A stretch of 60,000 nt of DNA from Polytrichum commune (Eukaryota > Streptophyta > Polytrichopsida > Polytrichales > Polytrichaceae): positions 562,501-622,500 of the forward strand of contig OX485808.1 of the NCBI GenBank assembly GCA_950295325.1. Reading direction: 5' to 3'. Made by a program: the position numbers and the translations under genes. The notes beneath the pieces were generated by a model. The model did not search any database. It saw only the letters and a program-made list of their open reading frames with translations, and was not told where the DNA came from. Positions 23,641-35,715 of this stretch are shown one piece after another; the first letter of the stretch is position 1; each line of letters starts with the position of its first letter.

Positions 23641-25845
23641 GACACATCATGAAGATTGAGGTGGTGAGCGTTGTGGTATGTGTTTGTTGTTTGAAAATAG
23701 CAATCCCAAGGTCTTCGCATCAACGCTCTAAGAAACTCCATCTTTGCATTAATTGAGGCGTTAAGACCCCCTCAAGCCCCACATGGGTATTATTGCAAAG
23801 TAAAAGTTGTGTCGTTTTGCCAAGTTCAATTGGTCCGATTTTTGCTTGAATTCATTAAGGTAGTCATAATCATGTTGTGTTTGCTAACATGGTTGGGGAG
23901 GACGAATGGCTCACAACTTCCATAGTTTGTCACCCATTTCTTCTTCAAGATTATATATACATAGTCCATAGCATATACTTGTTGTGTTTGGTGTTGTGTT
24001 AGATCTAAACATGATAACCTTTTTCATGGAGTGATTTAGAAACTCCACATTATTTGATTTAATTTATCAACAGAGTATCCAATCTTATGTGTACAAATCA
24101 TGGATGTTAGACAAGGGTGAATAGCCTTGTGAGTATGGGATCCTCATGATTGTGTCATAGCATTTTGTTCCATAGAATATGTTGGCATCAATGTTTTGTG
24201 CAATTAAAAAGCAATTGATTGTGATGCACAACACATGTGAGAAATCCATGGGGTTCACATCCTTGGCAACTATTTACATGTTAAAAGGCATCCACTAGAA
24301 GTTGGTGGATTACATTGCATAGAATGTATTGCTTACCAAAACTTAATTAATGCATCTAGCAAATTGCACTAGGATGGGATTGAAAATGTTGAACCATCAA
24401 TTGGTTGAAGACACATCAAGATTTTTTGCCTTGGTGATATCTTGGATAAGCATTTAGAGTTGGATCATGATATTGTCGATAGATGAGTGACGAATATTAT
24501 CATTGTATCCACCCATGCTTTTGAAATTGTCCCGCCCTTATGGCAATCGAGTCAATATAAAATAAAATAACATGATTAATAAATATACATGACATTAATA
24601 TACAAGAGCACCTCTATTTCGTTTGGCATATAACTCGTCCACTATAGGTTTGTAGCCAATTCATCTCAATGATGTGCATTAGACTAAACCAAGGTCTTCA
24701 AAACTATTTTCAGATGCATACCATTTCAAGATTTTTTCTCTCTCTCTCTCTCTCTCTCTTTCTTGAAATTCGGACAAGTCCGGGCTACGTAAAATTTATC
24801 ACGGGCTGCCCGAGAGTGAGAAAATTTACAGTATAAAATAAACATACGGTGAAAGCTGTCGAAACAGAGTCACCCCGGCATAGTGAGTCAGGCCCTGATA
24901 GTGAGGACTCAAGAAAGCTCTTCATCTATCAAGCTCAAGTAAGTAGGTTGATAGACAGCGTAGATGAGCATGAAGTACTGCAGTCTTTGAGAGAACGGTC
25001 GAAGGCAGAATTACGTGGACAGCACTCTCCGCAGTATTCGTGTAATCCGGCTAGCTGCTCCGGCAAGCTTTGAAGAATAGGATTCACACAGTTCCTATAC
25101 CAATAGTTGCAGCAAGTTGAGCAAGATGAGCTCATCTAACAGTGAATTCAAGGTGTCTAATCTAGGAGCTACACTACTACACAGATGACACTTGCAAATG
25201 AACAGGAACATAAGGGGAATTCTGACTACATAACTGGATTCACCCATTTCTTGATTTCTTGATTTAGCATTTTCTTGTTTCAAGAATACTTTCAATATAT
25301 GCAACTATAGATATGATATTGAATATTGATTAAATTCCAAGGAAGATGTATAGTCTTGTTGACATCGATAACAAGTAAGAAGGTCCGTTTACACCTGTTG
25401 TACGCTCTACTAGCTTTTCTTGTAATTGTGGGGAGCATGGGCACAGGTGAGGACCTCTTCTACAAGGACTGGCACCTTCCGAAGAAATTGTCCACTCATA
25501 GCTATTTCCCAAGAAATTTCTCATTGAAATTTGAAATACTGACTATGAGCATTTCTTTATTGTTTTTAACAAAACACTTTATACTTCTTACATACTGCTG
25601 GATACAAATACTTGATATGAAAGACGGGTTATAAGAACCTGATATTACTGATTGTACAGTACAATGCAGTGCTATTTTGAACTGACGCCCTGCTTTGTAT
25701 TTTGCTAACAATAAAGACCGGCAGTATTCTGATATTTCGACATAATAATACTGTATAACCATATGACTACAGAAATGATTCTACATGTAGTCGGAGTAAC
25801 CAGACTAGGGTGGTCTGAAAGAGGAAATTGGCCTGATGAAACACA
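23641..25845. other. Intergenic, no recognised gene
   Basis: Contains a (TC)n run at 24737-24759. A 74-codon frame at 24849-25073 and a 102-codon frame at 25326-25634 (plus) look protein-like in parts, but no family is recognised. A 61-codon frame (25763-25948, plus) leads into the tandem repeats that follow. Confidence 0.5.
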
Positions 25846-26720
25846 CCTCAAGTATTTCATTAATGACCACCTAAGAGATGCTACGTTCAAGACTGATACT
25901 GGAGAAATTCTGATGATACCCATACTTGAAACTGGTTTGTTGATTTGACGAAATTTTGACCCAGACGATTAATAAGAATCTGAACAGGCTAAGAGCATTC
26001 GAATTAACCTTGTGGAAGCTTTGTTTACTGGATTGATACAGAACAGGCAGATTTCATGAAGCCGTGTTCCTGATGATTTTTTTTGAAAATACGTATGTAT
26101 GAGCAATTAGTTGGATAACTATTCTCCTACATATACCCAAGTATTTCATTAGTAACCACTTGAGAGAGGCTACTTTCAAGAATGTTACCGCAGAATTTCG
26201 GATGATACCCATACTTGAAACTGGTCTGTTGATTTGACGAAATCTTGACCCGTATGATTGACTAGAATCTGAACAGGCTAGGAGCATGCGGATTAACCTT
26301 GTGGAACTTTGTGTACTAGATTGATACAGAACAGGCAGATTTCATGAATCCCTGTTCCTGATAATGTCTTTGAAAATACTTATGTATGAGCATTTAGTTG
26401 GATAACTACTCTCCTACATATTATATACCCAAGTATTTCAGTAGTGACCATCTGAGAGATTCTACTTTCAAGAATGTTACTGCAGTAATTCAGATGATAC
26501 CCATACTTGAAACTGGTATGTTGATTTGGCGAAATTTTGACTCGTACGATTAACAAGAATCTGAACAGGCTAGGGGCATTCGGATTAACCTTGTTGAGCT
26601 TTGTTTATTGGACTGATACAGAACAGGCAGATGTTACGAATTCCTGTTCCTGATAATACTTTTGTATGAGCAATTAGTTGGATAACTATACTCCTACATA
26701 TTATGTACCCTGATAATCCG
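25846..26720 (+). repeat. Three tandem ~290-bp repeats with coding character
   Basis: Copies begin at about 25846, 26136 and 26428 (steps 290 and 292). Shared blocks are CAAGTATTTCA, GATGATACCCATACTTGAAA, GTTGATTTG.CGAAAT, TCTGAACAGGCTA and TTGATACAGAACAGGCAGAT. In the first copy the plus strand reads HLKYFINDHLRDATFKTD and EILMIPILETGLLI before a TGA; copies 2 and 3 carry frame-breaking changes. No known family is recognised. Confidence 0.82.
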
Positions 26721-27273
26721 GTGTGTTAAGTAAACAGAGATAATAAGTGGAAGTGTCATAGGATATATTGACTCAGTATATACACTGGATATAGCTGAAT
26801 GTTACAACGACACAGAAACTTACACACCGTCTTATTGGTAAAAAGTGACGTCACTTAAAACCGTGATGACCATTTGAGACTAGATGGTGTATAACACCCT
26901 TAAACGTTGATGAGAAATCCAATAACCAGGGATTATCGTTTACCATAAAGATCGTTTGTGACTTCGGTATATGATCCACCCTGTGAAATCAAAACGATTT
27001 TGAGGACAGAGGAGTTTCATAACAAAACTCAACTATTACAGGGAGTTATGAATAATGAAATACCAGTTAATTATCAAGACCCTACTCGGATAGGGATGTA
27101 TGTTGTCTATAACCTTACATAACCTTACTCTACAAGAAGGATAGAATATCCTATTCTGACTAGAGAAAAATCCAGACAAGATTGGTCAGCTCTCTCCAAA
27201 TATAAATTTACGAATGTCATCCAAAGAATGTTTAATCAAACTTCAAACAATTGCAAAACACAACATTGATGCT
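26721..27273. other. Intergenic, nothing recognised
   Basis: AT-rich sequence without credible open frames or clear repeats. Confidence 0.5.
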
Positions 27274-27473
27274 CCCAATTAGTGCGTCACTGTGTCTTAT
27301 TGTTTGGAATCACGCTATAATTATTTAATGAGAATGTAATATTTTGCCAAGAAAAGTCATTTATGTTCTAACATATTTGAACAACCTATTGAACTTTTGT
27401 TATTAAAACTTGAACTCATGAATAAGACGTTATTGCACTACTTAACTCCAATTCGTAACACTCACTAATTGGG
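27274..27473. mobile_element. 200-bp inverted-repeat element, family A copy 1 (MITE-like)
   Basis: Starts CCCAATTAGTG and ends CACTAATTGGG. The same arrangement, length and internal sequence recur at 35514-35715, and similarity continues some 80 bp beyond the right end in both. No clear target duplication is seen, so the true ends may lie further out. Confidence 0.6.
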
Positions 27474-28942
27474 ATAATGTGTGTAGTGTGAACACCACAC
27501 TAATGCCCACTACATTCGTAGTGTGACCCCCAAATACCCTTGTCAATGTAGTTGAGACTCGTCCACTCTAGAGGTCTATCTGTACAAGAGTGTTAGTATT
27601 GTTAAATCATATTGTCACACTAATTTGGGTTCAGGATTGCTCTTAGCTACCATACAATTCAATGGGTTGCACTAACTTTCTGAAGCTCATTCATGCGCAA
27701 TAATAAAACACTAAGGTTTGAGTTTGACATTTTAATGAGGAGCAACATACCATTTTGAAACTATTGGTTTCTCTTGAGATAGTATTTGTTATCATTTTAA
27801 ATTATACTATTATTAAATTTATCTTTGATGACAATTGTTTGCAAACCAAGTGGACCATGATAATCAATACGGGATCAACACATTCATAATCGACATGGAT
27901 GCTCGTGTTCGATCTCGATGTTAACGAATGTGGTCATCTTTTACTCAAAGATTCGTGAAATCACAATTAGTGTGGGCCACACAAGTGGCAGTTTTATGGT
28001 GTCGTGAATACTTGCTAAGGTCCGGGGCCTCAAGGAGTCAAGCCCTTGTGCATAGGATGATGTGCAATAACTCCCTCACCGGGCTCAATGAGATTCCATG
28101 ATGCAAGAATGATTAATGGTTGGCAAATACTTTATTCAAGTATGTTATCCAAGTCATTCATAACGTTTTTAGGCAGGCATGTGATGGTCTTTTTCCAAAG
28201 AAAGAGGCTTGGATTAGGGCGACATTCCATGTAGGTCACTCACCCACTAGGTTCTAGAAAATAATGGGTCGGAGGTGTTTGCATGTATTTAATGTGCGAG
28301 TGATCATCCAACCACGTTGGAAGTTTGCTAGAATGTGGAGGGTTGTGGACTCATGCCGCTAGATTTCCATGCGTTCATTTAAGAATCTTTAGCTTACATG
28401 TGCCGGTCACCAAAGTTTTTGAAGATTGGTTTTGTAAGGAGGAGGAGGCTTTAGCCTGCAGGAGGAGTTTAGTACATGGGCCCGGAATCGAGAAGATGGG
28501 AGTAGCTAGTTGACACGTACGAACCTTAGCCCCGCCATATTCCCTCTACACTTGGACGGATTTGTTCTTATTCATAGTAGAATATGATGGGCGAGTGGCC
28601 TACATGGAAACTCACCCTTAAAACACTATGATAATTCACAACTGCTTATCAAAAACTTCACAGTTACAACCTAAGTGCTTTCTGTAAACGATAAATCTTG
28701 GAATTAAAGGAGAGTTTTGTTGTTGTGCTATGTGGTCGTATGGAATATAACAAAGAAGATGTGTAATGTTATGTTCCCAAAAGAGTTGAAACTCAAATGT
28801 TAGCCCTTTTCAGGGTTTAGGAGCCCCATTGAAGTGTTTCAAGATTAAGAGTTTTCTACTAGCAAGGTACTTTTGGAGAAAACTATAGAAACCCAAGTGC
28901 AGGCATTGGCCATTTTGGAGAATATAACTTAGGTAACTTTCA
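27474..28942. other. Intergenic, nothing recognised
   Basis: Open frames are short (28325-28513 plus is the longest) and match no family I know. Confidence 0.5.
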
Positions 28943-29088
28943 CTAAGTACGATATCTAGTGTCATATGATATTCTATGTCACTATGGTAACTTTTGGATG
29001 ATACTTCTTATGAATGAACAAATACTGTAATGGATGATGGATGAGTTCATCCATTGGCGAAAACTCTACCTTCTCTTGTCATTAACTA
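28943..29088. repeat. Left arm of a distant inverted repeat
   Basis: About 146 bp here are inverted at 31783-31936, sharing TATGTCACTATGGTAACTTT, ATGGATGATGGATGAG and CTACCTTCTCTTGTCA. The 3-kb interval includes an NLR-like fragment. No convincing target duplication was found outside the arms. Confidence 0.8.
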
Positions 29089-29699
29089 AAATCAACAAAG
29101 TTTGTTGCTCTTTCTATATATATTTTTGGCACAAAATGCAAAATCAGTTGCAAGGAAGGATTTTTTTGCTCTTTCTAACATAGTAGACAAAAATGGGTAG
29201 CATCCTTTACCACGAGGGGTTTCAAAATGCACTTAGAAGTCACTTTTCAAATTGTATTGCAAAACAAACGAAAAAATAAAAAAATAAAAAATCTCATAGT
29301 CTCCCAACGAGGTTTCCTACATAAGTAGTCATGTCCAACACCTCAAAGTATAGATTCATAAAATTAAAAATTAAAAATTAAAAAAGATTCGCAAGGTTAC
29401 AAAGCATCTCATATTTTGTCACCCAAGGATGCTAATACACAAGAAAAAAACTCAAATAATAGCATGGTGCCTTACAACTATGATCGTAGGCAGTTGGATA
29501 GTTTGGTGGCCACAATATAATTTGAGGCCAATAGTAGATTTCGGCTTTTAACTTAAACCTTACATTTGGAAAGTAGCCAAATTAGGTAGATTAAAAATAT
29601 TATTTCACATTATTTCTAATCTAACTTCTAGGCATGGTAAATGTGACAAAAAAAACATACAACACAACATGTAGGAGCCATGCATATGATTTGTGGACT

Positions 29700-30660
29700 T
29701 CATAATGCCTTTGAAATGTGCATCTTAATGGCATATTGGGAACGTAATACCCACATGTGGAGCGAAACCACAACCGCATTAAGATCGTCAACTAGAAACG
29801 CTAAACCTTCTAGATCAAGCATCCTAAGACTTGGCAAGTTGCACAATCTTGATTTTGCGCAATTTAACTCAAACAACATTGTTGAATATTCAATGCCTGG
29901 GTTGTGGTCAATCTTGGATCGCAGTTTGTCCATAACTTGTAATTTTGTCAACTTGCGGAGATCAAGGAGTCTTTCAAAGTTAAAACATGCACGTAACACC
30001 AACTCCTTTAAAGAAATGCCTCCCTCTAGCCTTGGAACTTCAATGATGTCGATAATCAAATAATTTTGAGTGATTCAAGATTTATACAATCTCTCAAGTT
30101 TTGTGTAGAAGTGCCATAGTTGTGCCTTTGCATCCAATTATAGGGCAACTCCAAATGCAAATGCCTCGATGATGTCTAGGCGAGACAACATGACAATTGT
30201 GTGAAATCTATATAGAGAAGATTGTTCAAAACCTTCCAGATGCACTTCCTCCAATACTTGACAATACTCCAATTATAAATATACTAGGTTCTCCATATGT
30301 TGTACATCAAGTTTTTTCAACATTGGACAACATTGGAAGATTAACACTTATGTTGTTGAGCAATTATTGCCAAAATAAGTCCTTTGTCAAGTTGTTTATT
30401 TTCACGCCATCCATGATGGGCCTTCATTCCCAAAACAAAAAGAAACAAAAAGAACATAGTGCTCGTTTGCATAAAGATGGCAAGCTTCTCCTCAAATGTT
30501 GGAACCCTTTGTTAACCACCTCCATGCACACAAATTCCAAGTACATGTCATGGATATGAACACCTATATCTCAAATGTCCTCAACAAATGACCTCATCTT
30601 TAGCTCCTTCAAACTATCATAAAATCACTCAGGTGATGAGTGGTGTTCAATTACCCTAAC
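29700..30660 (-). pseudogene. NLR remnant: MHD-like region and LRR fragment
   Basis: On the minus strand, 30600-30470 reads VHIHDMYLEFV..NKGFQHL (an MHD-like stretch) and 30059-29700 is an uninterrupted 119-codon LRR-like frame with LEGGISLKELVLRACFNFE, LRKLTKLQVMD and LCNLPSLRMLDLEGL. Several stops and frame changes lie between. The LRR type differs from the 24-residue KEIPEALGN units of the two PNL genes, so this is a different NLR lineage. Only a fragment is left. Confidence 0.55.
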
Positions 30661-30982
30661 TTTAGATTTAGTCTAAAGCATTGGGACTCCAACATTTGGT
30701 GTCTTTATTTCTCGAATCTATTATTGGGCCCATAAACACAACTCACCAGTTGACTAATGTTACAATCCTTCATCAACAATACATTAGAGTACACTTAGAA
30801 AAATCCATTTTGAATTGACAAAACCACTAAAAGAATTCATTTAATTAATACAAAATTTTGGTAACATTGTCAAGTTTATACGCCAACAATTGACAATTAT
30901 CCTTTATATTAGCATGAGTTTTGCTCGGGAGTTGGTTGTTTTGGGTAAAACATATTCCATGTTTAGTAGTTTTTGGTAATTT

Positions 30983-31392
30983 CATGGGGAGATCACTCCA
31001 TTGTCAAGTTGAACACCACGTGCGACCAAAAAAAATCTTCTTTTGGTAAGTTGGACCACCAAAATGGGTCAAAATTTTATCAAATTTTTTTCATGAGTAG
31101 ATATACACAGTACCTATGACATAGTTAAAAGTGGTAACTAAATTTGATGATTTGTTTTTTTCATAAAACATACCGTTGTTAACTAGAATGACACAGAATT
31201 GAACTAAAACAATTACTAAAAAAAATAAAGATGACTAAAAATTTCAAAACAATATACAAAAGATACTATCAATGATTATGTACATGTAGAAAAAATATCA
31301 TAAATTTTAAAATTATATATGGCATGTAATATAGGGGTAGCAAACTTTGTCCGCACGTGGTGTCAACTTGACAATGAAGTGACCTCCCCATG
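30983..31392. mobile_element. Inverted-repeat element, 410 bp, 8-bp target duplication
   Basis: Begins CATGGGGAGATCACTCCATT and ends in its inverted form ...TGACCTCCCCATG; the arms are about 45 bp. GGTAATTT flanks both ends exactly (30975-30982 and 31393-31400). An 8-bp duplication fits hAT or P superfamilies. The interior is AT-rich and non-coding. Confidence 0.9.
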
Positions 31393-31782
31393 GGTAATTT
31401 ATCAGAGGTAGTGCAAATGTTTGAATGAAACTAGGATTTAAGTATTTGGATTTATACATGAATTTTGGACAATTCCAATTGCCAAAATATATGAGGAGCG
31501 TTTGGGCACATTGGTGAGGCCCGATGAGGTGGGCATAGCTACTTGTCCAACACTAAACTACACTAAAGATGATATTTAGTGTCACCAATTCTAATTGTCT
31601 TGCTCCATACTAATTGTCAAATGAGGTATAGTATCAGCAACACTAAATGTACCAACATTATTTGTCATTCCTTGTGATTTTTTTGGGAGATTATAGGTTT
31701 ACAATGTTGCATTTACTGCCACTTACCAAGTGATCTTTCAACCAAAGTTTAGTCATCCATGACAATATTTCATGACAAGTTG

Positions 31783-31936
31783 TTGACAAGAGAAGGTAGG
31801 GTTTCGGCCAACGGATGAGCTCATCCATCATCCATGACAATACTTGGTCACTCATTCATAGCAAGTGTCATCAGAAAAGTTACCATAGTGACATAAATTA
31901 CCATATGACACTAAATAACATATTTAGTGTACTTCT
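31783..31936. repeat. Right arm of a distant inverted repeat
   Basis: Inverted partner of 28943-29088; see there for the shared blocks. Ends in TTTAGTGTACTT. Confidence 0.8.
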
Positions 31937-32129
31937 AACTCCTCTTATCTTTGATACCTTAATCTTATCTTATCTTAGCTTGTTTGCTCCAAAAAGATAA
32001 TCCGTTGTTAGTTAGCAAGATTATCGAGTAAAGAGATCTGTTAGTTAAAGATCATCGAGTAGTTTACTAGATTGCCACTAATCCATTCTTATCCACTAGC
32101 TTTATCATAGCCTAGTTGAATTTATCTTT

Positions 32130-33383
32130 GGCGGACATTAAGTTCGCCCATACGAACTATGGGGGGTGTTAGATCCAGGCGGGGGCAACCTCCAGGGAAA
32201 TTTTTGAACCCGACCGAAAACTGCTGCCCGCCCCGTCCAACTTCGAAAAAAATATTGCCCTTGCATTCTTGAAGGCCGCTTGACTACAAATCCCATATTG
32301 AGTGCACTTTGCCTTCAAGGTCTAAAATCCAATATATATGTGCACTTCCAATTAGTAAATAAGCAATTCATTGGGATTTCATTCTAGAAATGAAACCATC
32401 AATGAAGCACGTAATTAACTTGAAGGTCAAATAAAATTACAAAACCCTCATGAACATTGAGGTTATAATTTTTAGGAGTTACCATTTGAAATTGTCTTTG
32501 TCATTCTAAAATGACACTTAGATTTAGTGTGTTGATTTAGTATGTATATTTTATAATATTTTAGTAATTCCGTCTACTTTCACAAGTATTCATACACAAT
32601 TAATTAATTATATTAATTACTAGAAAGAACTAAATAAATAAATAAACAACTGTAATTAATAATTAAATTAAATTAAATTAATGGAATTACTGGAATTACT
32701 GGAATTAATTAATTCACTCATTTAATTACTGAAATGAATTACTGGAATGAATTGGTTCATTTAATTAATTATATTTAATTCCATTAATTAAAATTTATAA
32801 TTAATTAGTCTTAATTAATTTGGTAAGCATACTTTTCTGATTTATTTGGGCTTAACTAGGATTAATCAGAATTAATTAGACTTAATGACATTAAATCACA
32901 CTTAATTGGTTTGAATGTGTATGAATACTTGTGAAAGTAGGCAGCGTTACTAAAATATTATAAAATATACATACTAAATCAACACACTAAATTTAAGTGT
33001 CATTTTAGAATGACAATGACAATTTCAAATGGTAAGTCATAAAAATTATAACCTCAATGTTGATGAGGATTTTGTAATTTTATTTGACCTCCAAGTTAAT
33101 TACGTGCTTCATTGATGGTTTCATTTCCGGAATGAAATCCCAATGAATTGCTTATTTACTAATTGGAAGTTCACATATATATTGGATTTTAGACCTTGAA
33201 GGCGAAGTGCACTCAATATGGGATTTGTAGTCAAGTGGCCTTCAAGAATGCAAGGGCAATATTTTTTCGAAGTTGGGCGGGGCGGGCAACAGTTTTCGAT
33301 CGGGTTCATAAATTTCCCTGGAGGATGCCCCCGCCCGGATCTGACACCCCCCATAGTTCGTATGGGCGAACTTAATGTCCGCC
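32130..33383. mobile_element. Foldback element, 1254 bp, perfect 9-bp target duplication
   Basis: Starts GGCGGACATTAAGTTCGCCC and ends with its inverse. The two arms (about 32130-32610 and 32905-33383) are inverted copies of roughly 480 bp with few differences; the centre is TTAATTAA-rich. TTTATCTTT flanks both sides exactly (32121-32129, 33384-33392). Nine-base duplications with long terminal inverted repeats are typical of Mutator-like elements. The arms contain GGGGGGTGT/ACACCCCCC tracts. Open frames inside (33121-33354 minus) are fragments of the arms and no transposase is present, so it is non-autonomous. Confidence 0.93.
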
Positions 33384-33392
33384 TTTATCTTT

Positions 33393-34199
33393 GAGGCTTT
33401 ATTATAGTCTAGTTTCGTCTAAAGGTCGTAATAGTCTAGTGCCCATCAAGGAACTTAGATCTAGGAACATCGAAGAGGTGTTTTGAAGCCCATGTGTACT
33501 TTTGGTTTTCTTGTAATAAAGTAACCATTTCCTTTGGAGATGCGACATGGCTTTTCATACACATTGGTTGACATGCACTAGATTGCAAAATTTACACAAC
33601 TATGCTAGTTGGTGAACATGGACTATAAAACAATTCAAGTTGTCGTTGTTGTGGTGTTGCTTTTGTTGTTGGCGTATGATGTTTTTGTCCCCACATGTGC
33701 ACATCCCTTTTTATTTTTGGACTAGTATTTTTTTAATATAATTAAATGTTAGTTTAAAAAAAGTATGTACATTGATTTATTTCAATAAATCAAGATGTGC
33801 TAAAATAAGTTTGGTATGTAGTAAACCATAATAGGTTTCTATTGCCTCAAATTTAGACACTACCCCCAAAGCATGCACCACAAGTAGAAAAGAAATTATT
33901 TGTGCTGACTACAACCAATGAGATATTTACTAGGGGACCAACTCCAAACAAAAAGTCTCATTGAGTTAAAGGATTAGTCTAATGTATGTCCATTTTAATG
34001 ATTTTAAGCCTAAGTTTACCAAAATGTCATTATTCTAGGATGAGGACTTAACTCACCCCTTCATGAGATAAAATATATTTTGAGCTTAAACACAATAACA
34101 TGAAGTTGAGACAATGCATGTTGCTCATTACTAGTCCACATCTATAACTTTCCTTTGGCATGCATATTCTCAAGAGTGTGAGGTAACCTAGCACCACGT
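33393..34199. other. Intergenic, nothing recognised
   Basis: AT-rich, no credible open frames. Confidence 0.5.
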
Positions 34200-34642
34200 A
34201 ATCTTCACATAGTTCAATTTAATTGCATGCACACTAGCTTGAAGGCTTGGCAGATGGAACCTTAGCATGCTTGCTTTAAGCCTATAAACATCAATCTTTT
34301 AGACATTACGTTCTCCAATATCTTTTGATTGGGTGTCATCTTATGGAACCAAATCAAATACTAAGGTTGACAAACTCGAAAACACTCGACCAATTGTCCT
34401 CGTATATAGGTGAACTTCAAAAATTCTTTGATGTTGATCATTCTCTTGTAGTTGCATGCTTTATGAATGCAATCAACAAGCAAGTCTATACCAAGAAACA
34501 TCTTTGGATAGACTACTTTTGATGATGAATCAAAACTTGATCCCAATCTAAAAAATATTGGATGCTCATCATCTTTGCTAATTTGGTTCAAATCTAGTCT
34601 CCATGTCTTTCCACTTCGAGGGATCGGGGCCAATCTCGGCAC
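34200..34642 (-). pseudogene. Possible NLR ARC2 remnant
   Basis: The minus-strand frame 34642-34361 contains LDLNQISKDDEHPIFFRLG followed by SFDSSSKVVYPKMFLGIDLL, which resembles the helical region and RNBS-D motif (L.iSFD.L...kMFLDIa) of plant NB-ARC proteins. Further down (34360-34200) FHLPSLQASVHAIKLNYVK-like readings occur in other frames. The similarity is short, so the call is tentative. Confidence 0.38.
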
Positions 34643-35513
34643 CTACAACCTTCAATGCAAGTTAGTGGATTCTCCACCCTCATCTACAAATCACCACAAT
34701 TGTCAATGCCATCATCTTGTAAAACCTCTTACTTGGCTGACATGAGTACCAAAGAACTTTCACCTTGGATTCGTTCTCTACATATTATTGACAAATAGTT
34801 TTGTTATTAAGAAAACCCAAGTGAACAAGGTGCTACTCATGTAAGGCTTTGCCCGATGGATTAATTTATGACATAATTCTTGACCTCTCCTCGTCCATAG
34901 CTCTCCCCATGCCTCATCTTAAAAGCGGGAGTCGACTTAGATTGTAAATAGCTCTATCTAGTTTCTTACATGGATGTCTAGTCAACCAAAGTTAACTCAA
35001 TTTCGTGCACATTGAATCCATGTATCACCTCACATGGAGATGAAGGTTTGCGTCATCACTCTCAAAGACTCTCACAAGACATTCATCCACAAGACAAACC
35101 ATCAAGGGACAAACTTATAGGCATAAATCTAAACAACAATTACAACTCAACCAAAAAAATAAAAAATAAAAAATACATCTCTCAGGGCTAGCAACTAGGG
35201 TATCTCCTCCACCTGCAAAACCTTGTCAAACAATCCCACCCATTACCTCATAAAACTACCATGCTAAATTTGGCACATGGTTTTGACACGATCTATATTG
35301 GGAGCTTCCACGTGTGACCTTGGAAGCGATTTCTTGGCCTAATTCCCACCAAAGCAAGCCCATTGTTTATCTCCGAGTCCACAAGAAGCTACATCTAATG
35401 TATTGCACACTCGTGCATAGTTCACATCGAGCATCATGAGTTTGCGTGGACGATAGAAGAGAGTGATGTAGTTTGCGTCGCTAAATAGTGTGCACCCACA
35501 CTACACGGATGAT
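34643..35513. other. Intergenic, nothing recognised
   Basis: No supported gene or repeat. Confidence 0.5.
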
Positions 35514-35715
35514 CGCAATTAGTGTGTGTTACTATTCGGAGTTACGCAGTGCTATAACCACTTAAAGAGAACGTGATATTGTACCAAGCAAAGTCGCTTA
35601 TGTTCTATAAGGTCGGAACAACCTCTTGAACTTGAATCGTTAGTGAAAACAATGAACTTCTCAATAAGACATTACTACAGTGTGTAGCTTCGAATAGTAA
35701 CACACGCTAATTTGG
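35514..35715. mobile_element. 200-bp inverted-repeat element, family A copy 2 (MITE-like)
   Basis: CAATTAGTGTGTGTTACTAT at the left is inverted at the right (ATAGTAACACACGCTAATTTG). Length, order and interior match the copy at 27274-27473, and the similarity extends to a shared GTGTGGCCCCCAA block near 35785. Confidence 0.65.

Noticed and set aside
33121-33354. 77-codon minus-strand frame
   Set aside because: It lies entirely in one arm of the foldback element and its mirror lies in the other arm.
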